Assembly (NCBI RefSeq): GCF_003633755.1
Contig: NZ_RBIL01000001.1
Coordinates: 543,426-607,425 of the forward strand
Direction of reading: 5' to 3'
Source: Solirubrobacter pauli
GTDB taxonomy: Bacteria; Actinomycetota; Thermoleophilia; Solirubrobacterales; Solirubrobacteraceae
DNA length: 64,000 bases
Part shown: piece after piece, positions 59,665 to 64,000 of the stretch
Layout of the letters: the number at the start of each line of letters is the position of its first letter
How positions within the stretch are numbered: position 1 is the stretch's first letter
Notes under the pieces: model-generated
Told to the model about the DNA's origin: nothing
Seen by the model: the letters and a program-made list of their open reading frames with translations, nothing else
Database searches by the model: none
Translations under genes and position numbers: made by a program

Positions 59665-61452
59665 TCACCTCACCCGCATCCGCAGCGTGACCGTGCTCGA
59701 GCGGTTGCCCGCCGGGTCGACGGCGACGAGCTCGACGGTGTAGCGCCCGCGCGGGAGCCGCTTGCGCACCTTGAGCGAGCGGCCCTCGCCGCTGACCCGC
59801 GTCTTCACGCGCTTCCCGCGCTTGACGGTCGCCGTGACCTTCGCGCGCTCGGACAGGCGGAAGTTCACCGTCCGCCCGACGATCCACGCGCGGGTGATCC
59901 GCGGCGCGACCGTGTCGGGCGCTCTCCCGCCACCGCCGCCGGCGGTGCCGCCACCCGTCGTCCCGCCACCGCCGCTCGGCACCACCACCGGCGGGCGGAA
60001 GAACTCGGCGCCGACCGTCACCGGTCCGTCCACGCGCACCGCGCACTCGGACCCGGCGCACGGCGTCCCGAACCAGCTCGTGAGCAACGCACCCGCCTCC
60101 GGGACGGCGCGCAGCCGCACCGTCGAGCCGACGTCGAACCGCGCGGTGCAGGTCCCCGGGCAGCTCAGCCCCGGCGGGTCCGACGTCACGCGCCCCGGCC
60201 CGGTGACGTTCAGGCTGACCAGGTGCGGGTCGCCGAGCAGCCGGAAGACGATGCCGTCGCCACCGGAGGAGCCGACGCCGACGATGTTCCCGTCCGGCTG
60301 CAGCACACCGCCGTTCATCACCTCCTGGAACGCGCTGCCGTAGCCGATCGCGCCGTCACCCTCGAACGTCGTGTCCATGGCGCCCTGCTCGGTCAAGCGG
60401 TAGAACGCGGCGTCGCCGCCCGGGCCCGCCGTGGTCGCGCCCACGAGCACGAGCTTGCCGTCGGGCTGGGGCAGCACGCTCCGGATCGTCTCGTCCGCGG
60501 CGCTGTCGACGAAGCGCACGCCGGTGTCGTTGAAGGACAGGTCGGGCGCGCCGCTCGGGAGCAGCTGCCAGACGATGCCGTTGAAGCCCGCGGTCGTGCG
60601 GCCCGCGACGACGATCTTGCCGCTGGGCAGCGCCACGACCGTCGTCCCGAACTCGCTCGCGCCGACGTCCAGCCGGAACCGGCCCTCACCGCGGAAGGCC
60701 GTGTCGAAGCCCAGCACCGGGTCCAGCCGCGCGACGAACGCGTCCGTGGACACCGACGTGTTGCCCGCGACCAGGATCCGCCCGTCCGGCTGAACCGCGA
60801 CCGAGGCCGCGAGCTCGTTCGAGTCGACCGCGAAGCCGAACTGGAACCGGCCGGCGGCGTTGAACGTGCCGTCGGGTGAGCCGTCGTGCCCGTGGCGGCG
60901 CCACACGACCGCGTCGGTCGCGCCGGGGCCGGTCTCCCCGGCCGCGACGAGCTTGCCGTCCGGGGCGAGCGCGAGCGAGTGCACGAGCTCGGTCGCGGTC
61001 GGCGCCGTGAGCCCGACGACGCCGCCGGCGCCGAAGCTGGGGTCCGGCTTGCCGGACGCGTCGAAGCGATAGAGCCGCGCCTGCCCGGCCGCGGCGCCGC
61101 CGACCGTGATCCTGCCGCCCGGCTGGAGCACCACGGCGCGCAGCCGGTCCGTGCCGGCCGGGTCGTCGATGGCGACCACGCCCTGGTCGCCGAAGCCGCG
61201 GTCGATCGAGCCGTCCGCGTTGAGCCGGTAGATGCGCCCGGTGGCCTCGAGGTGCTCGGCGACGAGCACGAGCTTGCCGTCGGGCTGGAGCGCCACCGCG
61301 CGCACGCGGTCCTGGGGCAGCCGGACCTGGCCGCCGGTGCCGAAGTTGGGGTCGAGGTCAGCGGTCGCGGCGGACGCGGCCGCCGGCACCGCCAGCGCGC
61401 ACACCACGAGAAGGGGGAGGAGTCGAAGCATCCCGGCACTGAAGCCGCGCAC
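59665..61452 (-). CDS. Secreted delta-60 repeat beta-propeller with C-terminal Ig-like domain
   Basis: 595 aa, with a possible shorter start at ATG 61431. The signal peptide ends near ASAATADLDP. About seven to eight repeats of the delta-60 type follow (LQPDGKLVLVAE, LDPNFGTGGQV, LAPDGKLVAAGE, VQPDGRILVAGN, LQPDGNIVGVG), each with PDGK-I/L-V and a D-FG element. After them come a Cys-containing InlB-like repeat (DPPGLSCPGTCTARFDVGS), a Gly-rich linker (about 490-515) and a C-terminal Ig-like domain. It is extracellular and of unknown ligand. No terminator was found. Confidence 0.8.
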   Translation of the reverse strand: MRGFSAGMLRLLPLLVVCALAVPAAASAATADLDPNFGTGGQVRLPQDRVRAVALQPDGKLVLVAEHLEATGRIYRLNADGSIDRGFGDQGVVAIDDPAGTDRLRAVVLQPGGRITVGGAAAGQARLYRFDASGKPDPSFGAGGVVGLTAPTATELVHSLALAPDGKLVAAGETGPGATDAVVWRRHGHDGSPDGTFNAAGRFQFGFAVDSNELAASVAVQPDGRILVAGNTSVSTDAFVARLDPVLGFDTAFRGEGRFRLDVGASEFGTTVVALPSGKIVVAGRTTAGFNGIVWQLLPSGAPDLSFNDTGVRFVDSAADETIRSVLPQPDGKLVLVGATTAGPGGDAAFYRLTEQGAMDTTFEGDGAIGYGSAFQEVMNGGVLQPDGNIVGVGSSGGDGIVFRLLGDPHLVSLNVTGPGRVTSDPPGLSCPGTCTARFDVGSTVRLRAVPEAGALLTSWFGTPCAGSECAVRVDGPVTVGAEFFRPPVVVPSGGGGTTGGGTAGGGGGRAPDTVAPRITRAWIVGRTVNFRLSERAKVTATVKRGKRVKTRVSGEGRSLKVRKRLPRGRYTVELVAVDPAGNRSSTVTLRMRVR

Positions 61453-61610
61453 CGGCGCCCCGGCAATCCGTGCGCCGCCCTGGACTTAGCCGCTCAGGGT
61501 CCCCGAGAGCGCTAACTCCAGGGTCGCTCCCTGATTGTCGCGGTGCGGGCGCAGCCGGACAATCCGCGCCTCCTCCCCACCATCCCTGATTCCGGAGAAC
61601 CACCATTCCC

Positions 61611-62057
61611 ATGAAGCGCCATCTCGTACTGGCCGCGCTCGCCACCGCGTGCGTCGCGATCGGCTGCGGCTCGACCGCCGAGAAGAACGACTACGTCAAG
61701 AGCGTCAACGAGGCGCAGGCCGCGCTCACCAAGTCGCTGAGCACGGTCAACCCCGGCGGCGAGCCGGAGCAGATCGCCGCGGACCTCGACGCGGGCGGCA
61801 AGGTCATCGACTCGACCGTGGCCGACCTGAAGGAGATCACCCCGCCCGACGACGCCGAGCACGCGCATGGCCGCCTGATCAAGGGCCTCACCCAGATCGC
61901 GGACACGTTCCGCGAGGGCGCCGACGCCGCGCGCGACAAGGACCCGCAGAAGATGGTCAAAGTGCTCGGCGGCATCCAGACGTCGGCCGGCGTGAAGGAG
62001 CTCGAGGCCGCGCAGCAGGAACTGATGGCGAGCGGCTACAAGTTCGAGGAGAGCTGA
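61611..62057 (+). CDS. Small lipoprotein
   Basis: 148 aa. The lipoprotein signal is HLVLAALATACVAIGCGS, with lipobox AIGC and Cys at about residue 19. The mature part is helical and charged (NDYVKSVNEAQAALTKSL, then AEHAHGRLIKGLTQIADTF) and looks like a short helical bundle. I recognise no family. It would be anchored to the outer face of the membrane. The next gene is a regulator with its own promoter. Confidence 0.72.
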   Translation: MKRHLVLAALATACVAIGCGSTAEKNDYVKSVNEAQAALTKSLSTVNPGGEPEQIAADLDAGGKVIDSTVADLKEITPPDDAEHAHGRLIKGLTQIADTFREGADAARDKDPQKMVKVLGGIQTSAGVKELEAAQQELMASGYKFEES

Positions 62058-62125
62058 TCGCAAGGGCTGCGGCGACCTTGACGAGATGTTGACAAACCGC
62101 ATGGCGTTCCTTGAGGAACCGGTCA

Positions 62126-62131
62126 TACGTT
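62126..62131 (+). promoter_or_regulatory. Probable -10 of the ArsR-like regulator gene
   Basis: TACGTT lies 11 nt before ATG 62143. GTTCC-TTGA-GGAAC (62106-62119) just upstream is a small palindrome that could be an operator. Confidence 0.4.
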
Positions 62132-62142
62132 GGAAGTCGACC

Positions 62143-62721
62143 ATGCCCAGCACTTCGTCACAGAACGGCCGGCCCGCGGGGGAAACCTCCGAGGCCCGCA
62201 TCGCCAAAGCCCTCGCGCATCCGCTCCGCGCGCAGATCCTCCAGCGTCTCGGCGAGCGTGTCTCCAGCCCTGGAGACCTCGCCGAGGAGCTGGGCGCGCC
62301 GCTCGGCGTCGTGAGCTACCACGTCCGCATGCTGCGCGACTACAACTGCGTCGAGCTCGTCCGCACGGAGCCCGTGCGCGGCGCGCTGCAGCACTTCTAC
62401 AAGGCGACCGCGCGTCCCACCCTCGAGGACGCCACGTGGCGCACGCTGCCCTCGCAGCTGCGCGGCGAGCTCTCGAACGGGACGCTCACGGCGCTCGTGG
62501 ACGACCTCGCGGCCGCGGCTGACGCCGACAAGCTCACCGACCCCGAGGTGGTGCTCACCCGCACCCCCGTCGAGCTCGACGAGAAGGCGTGGAAGAAGCT
62601 GAACAAGCTCCTCGCCAAGACGCACGAGCAGGCGCTGGCCATCGCGGCCGAGAGCGCCGAGCGTGGCACCGACGGCGTGTTCCAGACGGAGCTCGCGCTG
62701 CTGCACTTCAAGCGCGCGTAG
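62143..62721 (+). CDS. ArsR-like winged-helix regulator
   Basis: 192 aa. The winged helix is at about residues 18-85: ARIAKALAHPLRAQILQRLG, VSSPGDLAEELGAPLGVVSY and HVRMLRDYNCVELVRTEPVR. A C-terminal helical domain (about 100-190) follows. ATG 62143 is chosen because upstream in-frame Met codons lie in the promoter. It probably binds the palindrome before its gene. A hairpin follows the stop. Confidence 0.82.
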   Translation: MPSTSSQNGRPAGETSEARIAKALAHPLRAQILQRLGERVSSPGDLAEELGAPLGVVSYHVRMLRDYNCVELVRTEPVRGALQHFYKATARPTLEDATWRTLPSQLRGELSNGTLTALVDDLAAAADADKLTDPEVVLTRTPVELDEKAWKKLNKLLAKTHEQALAIAAESAERGTDGVFQTELALLHFKRA

Positions 62722-62738
62722 ACGCATCACGACCCGGG

Positions 62739-62761
62739 CGCGGGCGATGAGCTCGCCCGCG
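62739..62761 (+). terminator. Hairpin after the ArsR-like gene
   Basis: CGCGGGCG and CGCCCGCG pair perfectly across a 7-nt loop, 17 nt after the stop. Confidence 0.65.
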
Positions 62762-62781
62762 TCCGGCAGTCAAAGCTCCAC

Positions 62782-63327
62782 ATGGACACCTTCGGAGCCA
62801 AGACCGACCCGGCGATCCTGCTGATGCACGGCGCCGGGGACACGCGGCACGCGTGGGACGACGCGTTCTGCATGCAGCTCGCCGCCGCCGGGCGCCACGT
62901 CGCCCGCTACGACCTGGCCGACGGCCCGGACCTCGACGCGCTCGTCCGCCAGGCGCTGGACCGCCTCGACGAGCTCGGCCGCGCGCACCTCGTCGGCCTC
63001 TCCCTGGGCGGGATGGTCGCCCAGAAGCTGGCGATCGCGCACCCGGAGCGGGTCGCGTCGCTCACGCTGATGTCCACGACGGCCGGCGGCGAGCGCCCCG
63101 ACGACTGGTTCGGCGATCCCTGGCGACCGCATCTCGGCGAGATCACGGCGCCGACGCTCGTGATCCACGGCGCCGACGACACGATGTTCCCGCTCCCCCA
63201 CGCGCACACACTCGCCCATGAGATCGACGGCGCGCACCTGCTGGTGCTGCCCGAGACCGGTCACGAGCACCCGCCGCGCCGGCACTGGGACACGGTGGTC
63301 GCGGCGATCGTGGCGCACACCGCGTAG
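62782..63327 (+). CDS. Small alpha/beta hydrolase
   Basis: 181 aa. LLMHGAGDTRHAW gives the oxyanion HG motif, VGLSLGGMVAQ the nucleophile Ser, VIHGADDTMFP the acid and ETGHEHPP the His. The protein is about 80 residues shorter than usual because the cap domain is nearly absent, leaving a minimal core. The substrate is unknown. The metallophosphoesterase gene begins directly after the stop. Confidence 0.82.
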   Translation: MDTFGAKTDPAILLMHGAGDTRHAWDDAFCMQLAAAGRHVARYDLADGPDLDALVRQALDRLDELGRAHLVGLSLGGMVAQKLAIAHPERVASLTLMSTTAGGERPDDWFGDPWRPHLGEITAPTLVIHGADDTMFPLPHAHTLAHEIDGAHLLVLPETGHEHPPRRHWDTVVAAIVAHTA

Positions 63328-64000
63328 ATGCGGATCGCGGTCTTCGCCGACGCGCACGGCCACGCCGAGGCGCTCGACGCGGTGCTCGCCGCGGCCGACG
63401 ACGCGGAGGTGGACGCGCTGTGGTCGCTCGGGGACATGATCGGCGGCGGTCCGGACCCGGCGCACGTGGTGCGCGCCACCCGCGCGCGCTGCGCGGTGGC
63501 GCTGCTCGGCAACCACGACTACGCGGCGACCGGCTCCGTCGAGCCGTCGCGGCTGGGCGACGCCACGCGCTCCCTCGAGCTCGCGCGCGAGCAGCTCGGC
63601 GAGGACGACCTGGCGTGGATGCGCGGCCGCCGGCCGGCCGCACGCCGCGAGGGCGTGCAGTGCTGGCACGGCGGTCCGCGCAACCCGGTGTGGGAGTTCG
63701 TCACGCCGTCGAACGCGGCCGCCTGCCTGGACGCGCAGCGCTCCGACCTCGGCCTGGTCGGCCACACGCACCTCGCCGCCGCGTTCACGCCGGGCCGCCG
63801 GCGCGTGCGGATCGCCGTGGACGAGCCGCTCGACCTCGGCCACGGCAAGTGGCTGCTGAACCCGGGTGCGGTCGGCGCGCCCGTGCCGCCGCGCACCGGC
63901 TGGTTCGGCGCGCTCGACGCCGAGGCGGCCGCGGGCGCGTTCTGGCTCGAGCTCGACCTGGAGGCGCGGACCGCGACGTGGCGGCGCGCGCCGTACGACC
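63328..64000 (+). CDS. Metallophosphoesterase (YfcE/MJ0936-like), cut by the window end
   Basis: 224 complete codons are visible and the frame is still open at base 64000. The dimetal motifs are all present: FADAHGH (Asp-x-His), SLGDMIGGGP (Asp), LLGNHDYAA (Asn-His-Asp), CWHGGP (His) and VGHTH (His-x-His). It likely hydrolyses phosphodiesters or phosphomonoesters in the cytoplasm. The ATG directly abuts the TAG of the hydrolase gene (TAGATG), so the two are co-translated. Confidence 0.85.
   Translation, partial: MRIAVFADAHGHAEALDAVLAAADDAEVDALWSLGDMIGGGPDPAHVVRATRARCAVALLGNHDYAATGSVEPSRLGDATRSLELAREQLGEDDLAWMRGRRPAARREGVQCWHGGPRNPVWEFVTPSNAAACLDAQRSDLGLVGHTHLAAAFTPGRRRVRIAVDEPLDLGHGKWLLNPGAVGAPVPPRTGWFGALDAEAAAGAFWLELDLEARTATWRRAPYD

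Noticed and set aside
56892-59690. 932-codon plus-strand frame opposite the LuxR regulator
   Set aside because: It is a shadow frame. The minus strand has Walker A and LuxR helix-turn-helix motifs.
62089-62094. TTGACA as a -35 for the ArsR-like gene
   Set aside because: It lies 31 nt before the TACGTT -10, too far for a normal promoter, so it is probably chance.

Overview
The window reads as chromosomal DNA of a very GC-rich actinobacterium. The mix of families suggests class Thermoleophilia, order Solirubrobacterales (Solirubrobacter/Conexibacter-like), but that placement is inference from gene style and not from a marker gene. Supporting signs are a Bacillus-type three-subunit succinate dehydrogenase, a Gram-positive-type LexA box, a class II DAHP synthase, HelD, a DUF3516-type helicase, many GTG/TTG starts, and a strong leaderless-promoter signature (TANNNT followed by 6-9 nt and then the start codon). 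No rRNA, tRNA, CRISPR, prophage or insertion sequence was recognised.

Layout. 1-1.1 kb: end of a secreted protein and its hairpin terminator. 1.2-4.9 kb: sdhCAB plus a small coupled gene. 4.9-8.8 kb: paired small membrane proteins, an MFS transporter, an ECF sigma factor with a coupled membrane-anchored partner, and a 42-codon small gene. 9.0-16.4 kb: glycosyltransferase, CitE-like lyase diverging from mutM, a FIST sensor translationally coupled to a GAF-GGDEF-EAL protein, a cupredoxin and a methyltransferase. 16.4-17.6 kb: a small protein behind a perfect LexA (SOS) box, then about 0.8 kb without a convincing gene that carries a 33-bp tandem repeat array and several inverted repeats. 17.6-24.2 kb: DUF3516 helicase, a Vgb-like propeller, a methyltransferase, and a minus-strand FUSC/GNAT group. 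24.3-26.8 kb: a large three-domain cell-wall hydrolase. 27.2-31.5 kb: a tightly coupled operon for glutamylation-based amine use (GS-like ligase, APC permease, class I amidotransferase-type hydrolase, SDR). 31.5-40.2 kb: kinase, secreted EEP hydrolase, ankyrin protein, VOC protein, an AbiEi/DUF559 protein, and an ABC-F ATPase diverging from HelD, then TetR. 40.3-47.6 kb: an assimilatory nitrate operon narK-nirB-nirD-nasA in which the nitrate reductase is fused to its own FAD/BFD electron-entry module. 47.7-64.0 kb: secreted cyclase, VOC proteins, radical SAM protein, secreted S1 protease, an XRE regulator diverging from an SDR across a palindrome, DAHP synthase, MarR diverging from an NTF2-like gene, a large LuxR-type ATPase, a secreted delta-60 propeller, a lipoprotein, an ArsR-like regulator, an alpha/beta hydrolase and a metallophosphoesterase cut by the window end.

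How it fits together. The best-defined pathways are nitrate to ammonium assimilation and amine glutamylation/degradation. Three compact divergent intergenic regions (24-26 bp between start codons at 11.2, 32.3 and 37.8 kb) carry back-to-back -10 elements sharing a central TA, so each gene pair is probably driven leaderless from one bidirectional promoter. Four convergent gene pairs end in a single shared CTAG, each strand reading TAG, leaving no room for a terminator. The most promising leads are this compact transcription architecture, the SOS-box small protein with its neighbouring repeat array, the nitrate reductase fusion, and the HelD/ABC-F divergent pair.
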